A DNA stretch of 64,000 nucleotides, from NCBI RefSeq assembly GCF_022539665.2, contig NC_081331.1:11130638-11194637 (forward strand), written 5' to 3'. Shown here one piece after another: positions 38,856 to 49,084 of this stretch. The stretch comes from Daphnia carinata. Its lineage: Eukaryota; Arthropoda; Branchiopoda; Diplostraca; Daphniidae. Positions within the stretch are counted from its first letter, which is position 1; every line of letters starts with the position of its first letter. The position numbers were made by a program, and so were the translations under genes. The notes below the pieces were generated by a model. It searched no databases, had not been told where the DNA came from, and worked only from the letters and a program-made list of their open reading frames with translations.

Positions 38856-38978
38856 CATATGATGACAAGTTGGCTTTTTTCTAGTCACTTGTGGACTTGC
38901 ATTTACACTTAGAATAAAACTGAAATGCAATTCTGCAACATACTCTTCTACCTTTATTCTACTTCATTTTAACACATC

Positions 38979-39042
38979 TAGTAAGGTTTGAACCCAGGGT
39001 AACAGTTATCGCAGCTGAATGCTCTACCACAGAGCTATGGAC
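38979..39042 (-). repeat. tRNA-like sequence, second type
   Basis: On the minus strand, TAGCTCTGTGGTAGAGC is an A-box/D-arm match and GGGTTCAAACC a B-box match. The anticodon arm is poorly paired and the acceptor ends do not match. Probably a tRNA-derived repeat head or a dead tRNA. Confidence 0.45.
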
Positions 39043-39142
39043 ATTATAAAAGCAATACAAAGATAAACATATAGTTGTGAAAGACTGCATAAACATCCTA
39101 GACGATAACATATGATATGCGATAATAAAAATTTTATATATA

Positions 39143-39210
39143 TCTCGTGGCTCAATGTTAGAGCATCGGCGTTGCACGCTGAATGTCTGAGGATCGATTC
39201 CCATGCCAGT
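39143..39210 (+). repeat. tRNA-Ala(TGC)-like sequence
   Basis: On the plus strand, TGGCTCAATGTTAGAGC forms a D-arm, and TCGGC-GTTGCAC-GCTGA forms a full anticodon arm with T33 and anticodon TGC (alanine). GGATCGATTCCC is an imperfect T-arm. The 5' and 3' ends (TCTCGTG against CATGCCA) do not pair as an acceptor stem, so a functional tRNA is doubtful. Confidence 0.45.
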
Positions 39211-39496
39211 AAAACAATATACAAATAAAAAATTACTTCAGAAAATATCAAGGTATTACACGTTGTTCCTTGTCTAAGTTCATGAATTCAAAAAGTGTAA
39301 TAAATAATAATTGAATACTTACAGATAAACGATACAACGGTGGCAAAAACAATAAAATTGAATTGCGCTAGCTGAATAAAAAAAAAAGTTGATAAATGTA
39401 ATGTGTGAACACAGACAATGAAAAAAAACAAATTTTGCAAAAATATTTTATAAAAAAAAAATTATTGACAATTCTCTGCACATTACAATTATTTTT

Positions 39497-39872
39497 GCAA
39501 CTTTAAAAAGGCACAATAGCCCTTTCAAAAGTTGCCGTCAACCCAGGCAGGGGAGACACTGCCTTGTTGACCCACCGGGGAGATTACCGGTGATTGGCTA
39601 AGAGAAGCCGGAAGAAGAGCTGAAGATTTGGAACATTTTTACAGGAGCGATTAACCTTTAGTTCGGATTTGTGGGTAGCCACATCGCCCTCCGTGAACAC
39701 ATCATCGGACTAAGCGGCACCCCACGTCCCCTTTCCGGCCAGAGCCCTCCAAACCTCGGTATATGTTGTTTTTATATATACCGTACAGTAGGGGCATGAC
39801 CCCCTACGGGCTTATTACGAGTCAAGGGGAAACGGGGCTACGGAAAGGAAGGGAGCCCAGATATGCACTTCA
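39497..39872 (-). repeat. hairpin-rich element, copy 5 (inverted)
   Basis: Reverse complement of the 30850-type element with all hairpins preserved. Homology extends to about 39374 on the left (GTTGATAAATGTAATGTGTGAACAC) and about 39890 on the right, giving a copy of about 520 bp that faces the copy at 38190-38710 across a spacer of about 660 bp. It lies just outside the tandem duplication, so it is an independent insertion or rearrangement of the same family. Confidence 0.7.
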
Positions 39873-39899
39873 ATTTTTAAATAATTAATACCGTAATAC

Positions 39900-41580
39900 G
39901 CGGGAATACACAGGCGACTGATGGAGGGAAATTCAATTCCGTACTTCAAATTATTATAACTTTTCGTTATCACATCCCAACCAGAAACCTTCGCAGGTTC
40001 ACTATTGCTATTAATCTAAATTAAGAAAATAAAACATAGATAAGCATGAGACGTTCTTATTGATATCGCTTACATGGTACATAAATTCATCATCTGCCAT
40101 ATTCCTGTAGATTCCTGGCAGGAGGTTCTAAAAGGCTATGCAGTTGCAAATGATCACCATAGCCAAAACTTGAATACGAAAGTTTTGGGAGAACCTTTCG
40201 TGTTGGCCACAGAGACCTTACATGGGCTTTCCGATTGGACGTTCCATGCACCTTAAAAAAAAAAAAAAGAAAGGTTACATAGTGGTTGTTTTGATCACTA
40301 AACGTGAAGGTAAAGAAGGTACATGGTCTCGGCAGTCTTGACGACAATTTCCATTATAACCTCATATCACCTCATTTTATGGGAAAAGAATTTCGTAGGC
40401 GACGGTTCAGAATAGAAAATGGTTGCATTCAAATCTTTTGGCAGGTGGGAATAAGGCATGTCGCCTTAGGGAGTGCAAACCGCGATTTTCAAAACTATTA
40501 AATGCTTGTTAGCCATTGAAAGATTGCTGGCTGACGCAGACAATCGTTTGGGACATGATTAATGAGCTGCTTCGTGGATAAAGCTCGTTTTTTTAGTCCT
40601 CTCCAGGATGACATGAATTCCAGCATCTTCTACACATGTATCAGCACTTTGCGATACACCAATTAAAACAATTTAAAAATTTAAAATAGTACCACCTTTT
40701 AATGTTTTTGACTCCATGATTCATCTTCGATGCAATTGTGAAGGCAAGACAACTGACCTATGGTGATTTATTCATCACACTTGCCATAACCGTTTTCCCA
40801 ATGTATCAGCTATTCTGCCAACAGTAGTTTACTAATACAACATTGACGATTAAAATTAGAAAACTAAACAAACTCAGCAGAAAAGCATTACCAGGGAGTA
40901 ACATCTTGCATGTTGAAGAAGAATCCTTGGTTTATCATGTACATGGCAGAATATCCACATTGCCTGGATGGCGCAATCCTTTGCATAATCACACAAATAG
41001 TAACTAAAACATACTGAATTGAAACAAAATTTAAATGAAGTTTTACCCAACAGCCGCCTGCACCTCTGAATTCCAAAACTACGTCTACACATTCATATCA
41101 AGCTTTTCCAGCATGTCTCACCTTTGGCATTTGTTTAAATCATTCCTTCAAAAATTTTTAATAAATGTAAATAAAGTAAACAATTGATATTTATGTGACG
41201 TCGGAGTACCATTTGGCTATCAAGCATTCCATACAAGATAGGCATTTTGAAGAATCAGTGGCAGCAATCAAGTGCTACAATTTGAATATGGGCTAGGTGT
41301 TATAGTCGCTGAGGGCTCTCAATCCCTAAACTGAACCTTGCTCACTGATGTGACAATCTATAAAAGGATTTAAATCTTAATTAATGAGACATGCAGGATA
41401 CTGTATAAAATTCTAGTAAAGATGGTACCAAATGCTGAGTTACTAGAAATTTTGCCTGGGAAATCTCCAACTGACCATGTGAAACATAAGTCAGCTGTAC
41501 TGCATTTGCAAATCCATTGTTCAAGTAACCAAATCCAATCCATGTCTGAAGGAATGAATGAGAAAATTAAATAGGAATCT
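39900..41580 (-). other. region with possible decayed minus-strand exons
   Basis: No intact gene is seen. On the minus strand there are exon-like pieces with plausible splice sites: about 41055-41090 (ending GGCTGTTGG before GTAAAA), about 40893-40969 (with CGYSAMYMINQGFFFNMQDV) and about 40505-40640 (with LKKRALSTKQLINHV). Stop codons and missing joins break any continuous model. An 85-codon minus frame at 40090-40347 is of unknown meaning. The rest is AT-rich. Confidence 0.25.
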
Positions 41581-41613
41581 GGCCGCTAGATGGCCATAGC
41601 TGTAAAAAGGTCT

Positions 41614-41881
41614 AAAATGAATAATTTTTATTGCAATGAATAGCCCTTAATAAGGGCTTTCGATTTCTCTAAAATTTAAAGCAGGATTTCAATAACAAAA
41701 AAAAATTCATATATCTTTTTCAGAGTTTTTGCGATCCAAAGATATAGTGGATCCATACGGTAAAACAAAACAAAATGCTTTCGTTCTCAATTTTTTTGTT
41801 TTGGAAAATTCTACTTTAAATTTTAGAGAAATCGAAAGCCCTTATTAAGGGCTATTCATTGCAATAAAAATTATTCATTTT
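41614..41881. mobile_element. foldback / MITE-like element with perfect 67-bp inverted repeats
   Basis: Positions 41614-41680 and 41815-41881 are exact reverse complements (67 bp each) around a 134-bp AT-rich spacer. Each arm contains the palindrome AGCCCTTAATAAGGGCT. The similarity continues imperfectly outward (GGTCTAAAA against TTTTTGACC). No ORF is present. Size and structure fit a non-autonomous DNA transposon. The sequence just upstream (CGCTAGATGGCCATAGCTGTAAAA) also resembles CGTTAGATGGCGATAGCAGTAAAA at 29085 and its tandem copy. Confidence 0.7.
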
Positions 41882-42352
41882 TGACCCATAGTTTGCCCGT
41901 TAATAAAATTTTTTTTCGATGGTTTATAGGGGGAGGGGAAAACTACGGAAAATTGTAAACTTTGGGCCTTTCGTTCGGGTATTTGGGATGAATATTATGT
42001 ATATTAAGTATAATATTTAGATTCCTTGTAATACCTGGAATGTTTTAGTGTGTATTAAACAATAAAATGTGTCAAATCAGTTGGACAAATTCTAAATTAT
42101 TAACGGCCAATCATATTAGAGACGACAGAAGCCATTATTTTTAGGCGGGTTTTTTTAATTTTAAATGGTTATGGATGTAATAAAAATACCAAAACAGTTT
42201 TACTATTATATGTTAGTCTTGTGGTGTACCGTGTCGATATTACAATAAAAAAAACAGAAATTATTTTCATTCGGTTTATTTTTCATATTCTTTTACATTC
42301 AATTATTAAATAATTAATGGTTACTACATGAAACATCATCACTTTCATTTCC
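41882..42352. other. AT-rich intergenic
   Basis: About 470 bp of AT-rich sequence. Nothing recognisable was seen apart from what may be the 3' end of the minus-strand gene that follows. Confidence 0.35.
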
Positions 42353-42735
42353 TTAGCTGTTGCCTTTCATGATACCTATATTGTTTGTATCCTTATTTAC
42401 ACGAAACTGTAAATGTAAAAAATAAATTTAAGATGACTTCTGTTAATAAAAATATGCCTGATTCAAATTACCTGTAACAGTTTCGATCTGTGTTCCACCA
42501 CTATCTGGGATTGCAGACGTTGCCCAGCAATTAAGTCTTCTTCATAAATGTTATTTAATTCTTTTAACAGACATGTTCCTACAGAAATATAATTGTTTAG
42601 TTAAAATTTATCAATAATTCATGAATTTATTTACCTACTGAAAGCTCTAAGGGACTGATCTTCTGTTCGACTCCAGCTATCAGACAGATCAGGATAGTAC
42701 CTCATTGTTAGATTGAGATAGGCTAACACTGTCTT
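42353..42735 (-). CDS. unidentified multi-exon gene, 3' exons
   Basis: Three exons with good splice sites join in phase on the minus strand: 42639-42735, 42472-42578 and 42353-42406, ending TAA. The peptide includes TVLAYLNLTMRYYPDLSDSW, then LLKELNNIYEEDLIAGQRLQ, then FRVNKDTNNIGIMKGNS. An internal ATG at 42705 would give 75 aa. The exon at 42639 begins at an acceptor, so upstream exons are expected; a Lys/Arg-rich open piece at about 42890-42960 could be one, but I could not join it cleanly. The family is unknown. The gene is divergent from SCCPDH. Confidence 0.4.
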
Positions 42736-42960
42736 CTACTACTGAGCAATCAAACTTAGGAAGTTGATATGATGCTCCAGCATGTTTTTCCTTTGTGGAT
42801 TAAGAACTATTTTAAAAGGATAGATAAAAAATCAAATGTTATTGCTGCGAACCCAGCACTAGCCTGTTAAGATCTTTTATACCTTTTCTGTAATTTCTTT
42901 CTCCCTGAAATGTCTTCCTTTTTCCTTTCTTCCACGCACACTGCCGCTCAGTTTTCCTTT

Positions 42961-43502
42961 TTTTTTTTTTAATTTTGTGAATAATCTTGGATCTATTTTG
43001 AAATTTGACACTAGCAGACGATTTGACGCAGACGACACTTCAACAGCTGAGATGTAGCTTGGTTTCAGTGGTGGTGTGTACTGCAGTCACAGTGGGAGAG
43101 CCAATCAAATTGCGAGAATCGAGTGCCGCTTACAACCCGAACGGTCGAATCAACTCGCGGAGACCATGTTGCATACGGTACAGCATAATCGCCACACCAA
43201 CGCCATCGGGTATCTACAAGATAAAAGCAATCTTGACACTAGAGCCTTGGTGGAATCCACGTAACAGGTTCTATTTACTTTCCCAGTATTTCGTGTTTCC
43301 GCTCTATCAATAGAAATTTACAGTCAACATCTCATAGAGGGATCTCAGTTGTAATTGATTTAACAAGCTGTTTTTTCCTGCTGTCGTTAAACGGCGAAGG
43401 TACTTTCTTTGCTCGGTTATTGATATTATTACAGTCTAAAAGTTATTTTCTTATTAGTTAACGTCAAACATAAGTCGAGACACTATCGTCCTGAGTGATA
43501 GT
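42961..43502. promoter_or_regulatory. spacer upstream of SCCPDH
   Basis: About 540 bp that should contain the promoter and 5' UTR of SCCPDH. A 102-codon open frame at 43005-43313 shows no similarity I can name and is treated as chance. Confidence 0.35.
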
Positions 43503-45241
43503 ATGAGAGAATACGGTCTTGTAATTTTTGGCGCTACTGGATTCACAGGGCAATATGTTGTTGAAGAAGTAGCTCGGATTGCCAAAGAAGAAAACATCAA
43601 TTGGGCCATTGCTGGACGTAATGCGGAAAAATTGAGTACACTACTACAAAATGTTGGAAAAACAACTGGTATCTCTCATTTATACTTTTTGTATTCACAT
43701 TCAAGTAGATAATAACTTGTGTTACTCAGGCAGCTCTCTCAAGGATGTTGGTATTATTATGGCAGATGTTTGTGATTCAAATTCTCTTTGTGAGATGGCC
43801 AAGAAAGGAGAAATTGTTCTGAACTGTGTTGGACCATACCGGTTTGTTGAATGATGTCAAACTAATGTTCTATAGATTTGTTATTCATGTCTACCTTGTA
43901 ATTAGGTTTTATGGAGAAGCTGTAGTGAAAGCCTGTGTGGAAAATGGGACAAATCATATTGACATCAGTGGAGAACCTCAAGTACTCTTGTTAGTTTCTA
44001 TTTGTACATTTAGTTTGAGTTCCTGTTGTGATTTTTGTTAATGCAGTTTCTTGAGAGGATGCAACTGGAATACAACACTGCTGCCTATGAAAACAAATGT
44101 TACATAGTTGGAGCTTGTGGATTTGACAGTATTCCTGCAGATATGGGTACCTGTTTACTAGAAGAAAAGTTTGGTGGCCAAGTTAACTCTATAGAAACAT
44201 TTCTGAACATAAAGTCAAAAAAGGTATTTACCTTTCTTACCTTTTGCCAGGAAGTTGACTCGTTTCGAAATGCTTTTAGAGAGCTCACGGGCACTATGCG
44301 ACTTGGCAAAGCGCCATCTACGGGTTTGCTTACGCAAATGAATTGAAGCCTTTACGGAAAAAGCTTTTCCCCGAGAGACTGCCTGAACTTAAACCTAAAC
44401 TTAAATCAAGGTATGATTTATTATTAACGAAAGATTCGATGGAACTAAATTACAGAATTATTTTTTTTTGGGAATAACAAAATAAAGGGCAATACTTCAT
44501 CATAACTCATTAGTCAGATCATGGTGTCTACCTTTCCCGGGTTCTGATCGTTCAGTCGTAATGCGTTCCCAGCGATATTTCTACGCCAAGGAGAGTAAAC
44601 GCCCAGTACAGATGGCAGCGTATATTCAGTGTTCGTCGTTAATAGGTGCTATACTCATGGCCCTAATGGGTGCTACGTTTGGTCTGCTGGCGAGCTTCAA
44701 ATTCGGTCGTAGTTTGCTAGAAAAGGTAAATTGACCACATGTTGAGGGTCGTCTCGCTAAGGACATACATTAAATAAGACTATGCATTTTTTTTATAGTA
44801 TCCAAAGGTATTCTCCTTTGGCACGTTTACTCACGATGGCCCAACCAAAGAAGAGATGGCTGAAACATCGTTCGTTCTGACATTAGCCGGCAAAGGTTGG
44901 GATGAGAAACTAGCAGAGCCATCCGATACGTACAATAAAGAGCCAGAAAAAGAGTTGGTAGTTCGGGTATCTGGGCCGGAGCCAGGTTACGTTGCCACAC
45001 CAATCTTCATGGTTCAAGCGGCTCTCGTACTTCTCCTCGAAACAGATAAACTGCCTGCCAAGTAACTCAATTATTTTCCTCCTTGTTATGTTTTAGTTTT
45101 TAATTGTTTCGTCTTTTTTTTTTTCATCCTTCTAGAGGCGGGGTATTCCCCCCGGGAGCAGCATTCGCCAAGACTTCATTGATAGAGCGTTTGATAAAAA
45201 GAGGAATAACTTTCGAAACCGGTTTGAAGACCACTCGCTAG
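43503..45241 (+). CDS. SCCPDH: saccharopine dehydrogenase-like oxidoreductase
   Basis: This is an SCCPDH-family membrane-associated oxidoreductase found on lipid droplets and other membranes; its substrate is not established. Eight exons (43503-43668, 43730-43841, 43906-43981, 44047-44223, 44280-44410, 44518-44725, 44799-45061, 45136-45241) give 412 aa; the human protein is 429. The Rossmann nucleotide-binding loop GATGFTG is at residues 9-15. Further matches are AIAGRNAEKL, VLNCVGPYRFYGE, HIDISGEPQ, GFDSIPADMGTCLLEEKF, TWQSAIYGFAY, PGYVATPIFMVQAA and GGVFPPGAAF. A hydrophobic stretch at about 44640-44700 (LIGAILMALMGATFGLLA) is the membrane segment. The fourth intron is only 56 nt and its 3' end was placed at 44279 to restore TWQSAIYG. 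Confidence 0.93.
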
Positions 45242-46387
45242 ACAAGGCAAGACACCTGTGTCTTGGCGAAATAGTATCTGTTGGTGTGGAAAAGTACTAG
45301 CTTGTGTCATTGTTCTGTGTTCATTTGATATGCTGTAGTTTGGCTTGTCTGAGCTGTTGTAAAGACGTGTTACTCGCACATCATACTTGGACTAAACGTA
45401 TTATAAACTATATTTACGTGTAAACATCGTTTCCACTAAATTACGTTGACGTTACAATAGCTGTGTAGGATTTACCACAAGCACGGATTTACAAACCCTG
45501 TTTTACATCCCATGTAAGGTAATGAAGTGAAGAATTTTAACATACATTCGGATTCTGCGTTTCGAAGAAAAGACGAAAAAGCATGCAACATTGTTGATTT
45601 GCAAAGCTTAATACTCGCAAGTGCTGCCTTCGACTAGCATGGCTTTCCGCCTAAGAAACTATGTGAAAAGTGATTATTTGGCATAAAACGTTGGAAATTG
45701 ATAACTTTAGAAAGCCCTTTTTGGTCACCATTGTTGCAACGCTACTACCGAAAAGGGAAAACCAGCTAAAGGGCACGATCGCATAACATAGAACATCGGG
45801 CGACTCATTGAATCAAGAGGCTTTATGGGTCAACAGAATAACAATGGCCGACTTCAACATGTAAATCCTATTAACATAAAAACGGGATGAGATCTTGCAA
45901 AGGTAAAAGACCACAATAGACAATAAATAAACATATCTGAAGGCTTTACGCGTTCCAACGCCGAACAATGCTCCAATGTTTAAAATTCCAGGTTACACAT
46001 AGCTTACAAAACGTACTCAAATGAAAGTCCGTCTTCCGCATTTTCGGTAAATATTGGTAGATTTAGTGTGGGAAAAATGACAAGTCATCTGTACTCTAGG
46101 TGAAAGAAAAAAGAAACCAATTTTTCAGTAGAATCCAGGAAATGTTTGGAAGTGAGATAAGTCGGCCGTCATATACCTATCAACAACGCTGTGAACACAT
46201 CAATTAGCTCGAACACCATGGTGAAAGGGCGCGACATTGAACCAATCAGTTCCATTCTTCTCGATGCTATAGGCAAGCAAACATCTGAACGAGGGAGTCA
46301 TCGAGCCTCGGATAGTCTTTTCCTCCACACCCACTGGGCGCATTGATGGCAACTGCCTGACAGCCTGACGAGTTTGCTTTCAACATT
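45242..46387. other. intergenic
   Basis: About 1.1 kb of AT-rich sequence between SCCPDH and the DUF4789-type gene. No coding signal, RNA gene or repeat was recognised. The last about 200 bp would contain the downstream promoter. Confidence 0.4.
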
Positions 46388-48416
46388 GTGAAGCGGTACG
46401 AGATGGTTCGAAGCGAAGGACTGCTGTTTTCCCTGGTGTTTTTAGTCACACATCTAACTGGAAGTGAACATCAGACTAATGGCGCAAACCATCAACTGGC
46501 TGACGGATTTCAATCTTTCTTCAAGACTAGATACAAATCGTGGCTACAAGTGTTAGACGGAACAAATTTAAAAAAATATACTACTGGCGGCAATGAACTG
46601 ACAACTGTAGATGCAGTGACAGCACAAAAGAAAATAAACAATTTAGTGTTAACAAGTCCTAATATAGAAGGTTCGATCGGTCCCATCAAAGCTCTCCGCG
46701 TACCTTATTTTTTACGTTTCGGAAAAAATGCGCAAGAAGACAGACAAGCAAATAGCCTTACCTGCACATGCGAACCGACGCCAACTTGTTCAACCACTTG
46801 CACGTCACTCGAGATACGGTGTGGACGAACATGTACACACAGCACAATTTTCACGGCTGAATGTGGATGCCACGGAGGACGCCACCAAGCTACGTCCACA
46901 AGTTCAAGCGTTAGCAGCAATGGCTGTGCCACATTAAATGCTGGATGTCTCGCAACGGTCGGAGCTGTTGGTGCTGTTGGAGCTGTTGTAGCAGCTGCTG
47001 CAGCAGTGGCAGTGGCTGTCGCTGTTGCGGTTCCAGTAGGCCTCCAGTTATCCGGAGTGGGTCCGTCTGAAACAGAACGATTCGATCCACAAGTTTTAGA
47101 TATCGGCGACATTTTTGGCCAACGAACACCTGTAAACAACCTTACATTTCCTGTGAACGGAAATGATTTCCCAGCTGATGGTTGCGGAGACAATTCAGTG
47201 AGATTCAGTGACGGAAATTGCTATCCAGTTTTGACGAGAGGTCCTTGTGCCGATCCTCACCGATGGGTTACTCTAGATCCTGCGACAATCCAAGTATCAC
47301 ACACAAATCACATACAGAATATGGAAACGTCAATACTTTAAAGTGGTTCATTTCAGGCACGTTGCAGTCCACGTCTCTGTGGTCGCCAAAGAGTATTCGT
47401 TGGTCAAGATGGACTTTGTCACGACATCAACGATCCATCTGGATGTAGCGGTGGCCGACGTCTTTATTACACAGCTTACGGGGACCCACTCTGTGACTGC
47501 CCTATCGGGCAATATCCTTTTCCGGACATTCAAGACGATTGCGTTCCACTGTTCTCGAAAGGTAATCACAAAATCCTGCTACTTTCCTTGTTATGTCTGA
47601 AAGCTTGGCAGCAAACATCGATGCATCACGATCAGGCGAAACATACGTTTTCATGCCGATTCTTTTCTAACTTTTACAAGGTCCCTGTCCCGATGGGAAT
47701 GTAGTTTCCATTACTCCGGAGGGTCGATTGGGCTGTACGCCAGAGGAATGTCAATCAATCGATGGTCAAGATAACTCTTTGCAGTTAGTGTCTACTGGGA
47801 GTGGAGTTTGTTACCCTCTCGGTTCACGCGGACCCTGTACAAATACTTCTCAGTTGCTGGGATACGATGTGTTTAGGCGACGTTTGCAGTGCGTCAATAT
47901 TCTAGACCCTTCTTCGCCTTATTTCTCTTCGCCAGAAGAAGAAGATTTAATAGATAGCGTCTACAACCAGTTTGTCGCGGAATACGATGACTATCAGATC
48001 TCACTCATCTATCAAAATGCAGTGGAAAGAAAGGACAAAGGCCAACGCAGACAAGGTGGAAATACCGCAGGAGCACTTCAATTTCCTAGCTCGTCTCCTG
48101 ATGCTCTCTTACAGCCATGTCGGAATGGTGCTCGAGAAGGAATAAATTTTAAGTGCACCAATCCGCTAGTGTAAGACAATGACACAATTAAAAAGTGGAA
48201 ATACTGGCTGTTAAAATTTTTGATTTCGCTTCTTTTAGGTCAAATTCAAACGCGAGGCCAGTACAACCAGCAGTTAGTTCCGCATTTAAGTGTCCAGGGA
48301 ATGGAAATTTACAAGCTACGGGTCAATGCGCGAGCGACAACCGTGCTGCTAGCTGTGGACCTTCGTTTCAGTTTAATTCAAATACTGGACAATGCCGCAG
48401 TGTTTTCAGACGTTAA
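46388..48416 (+). CDS. secreted/membrane DUF4789-type protein 1
   Basis: Arthropod-type cysteine-rich protein of unknown function. Four exons (46388-47293, 47357-47561, 47681-48170, 48239-48416) give 592 aa. A signal peptide is seen at the N-terminus (SEGLLFSLVFLVTHLTGSEH). A Cys-rich stretch (about 120-180) is followed by an Ala/Val/Gly run (about 188-222) that could span a membrane. The C-terminal half has repeated Cys modules: [70 protein letters not shown], then PSSPYFS. Two in-frame starts exist (46388 and 46403); both keep the signal peptide. Its layout and exon sizes match the paralogue at 51211, with exons 2 and 3 of 205 and 490 nt in both. Confidence 0.85.
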
Positions 48417-49084
48417 AGACAGGATTAACTCTCTATTTACTTTCTCGCGTATTGGGGTCGAAATGAACCAACCAGACATAGGATCTTTCCAGAAGTTGGA
48501 GGCAAGTGGAACGTCAAACCAGAAATATTACTTGTAATACAAATACTTATCTATGCCTGAATGAATATGCATGAATTACAAATTTCACGTTTTCTTGTAT
48601 TGGCGCTGTCTGCCTAACGTAGACAATCGGCGTGATCTAATGCAAATCATTAGGCTAAACCAGTTCACATCACCAAATAACCTATTGGGGAAGTCCCTGT
48701 TGAAAACGAAAACGTTGTCCTATTTTAAGTAGGGCATCTTTTTACGCAAATGGACCCGGTCATTTTTCAAGTAGCCCATCGATAGACATGTCAAGTTAAA
48801 CGCAGTTTACATCAAATTGACTTGTGTTACGAAAGGTCTACGCATATCATTGCAGTCAGCTAGTTACGGAATTTAAGATCCATTAGAGTATTTGCCCCAT
48901 ATATCTTTCTTATTTTTTATCTCGTTGACATTAGAATGCGGTAGCCTTATTAGGCAATAGGATTTCACAAACCCTCAAGACATTTGTAACAACGAGATGC
49001 CACAAAAGGATTTCACCAATGAATGCCAATTACATCAGATAATTAAATTATATGCGTACCTATGATCCATATAAAGATTGATAT
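48417..49084. other. intergenic
   Basis: About 670 bp after the first DUF4789-type gene. AT-rich. Nothing recognised beyond possible 3' UTR. Confidence 0.35.

Larger units (their letters stand above)
31529..38880 (+). repeat. 7.36-kb tandem duplication, copy 2
   Basis: Direct repeat of 24164-31528. Both junctions share the string TTTTCT: ...GGCTATTTTTCT|GGAGAAC at the left start, ...GGCTTTTTTCT|GGAGAAC at the internal junction, and ...GGCTTTTTTCT|AGTCAC at the right end. That pattern fits a duplication with a few bases of microhomology. Copy 2 is 13 bp shorter than copy 1. Confidence 0.95.

Noticed and set aside
24164-38880. Direct repeats considered as long terminal repeats of a retroelement
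   Set aside because: No reverse transcriptase, integrase or gag-like frame lies between or within the repeats, and the two copies abut directly with gene fragments inside.
46705-47193. 162-codon minus-strand frame
   Set aside because: Shadow of the Ala/Val-rich exon of DUF4789-type gene 1; its composition is explained by the codons on the other strand.
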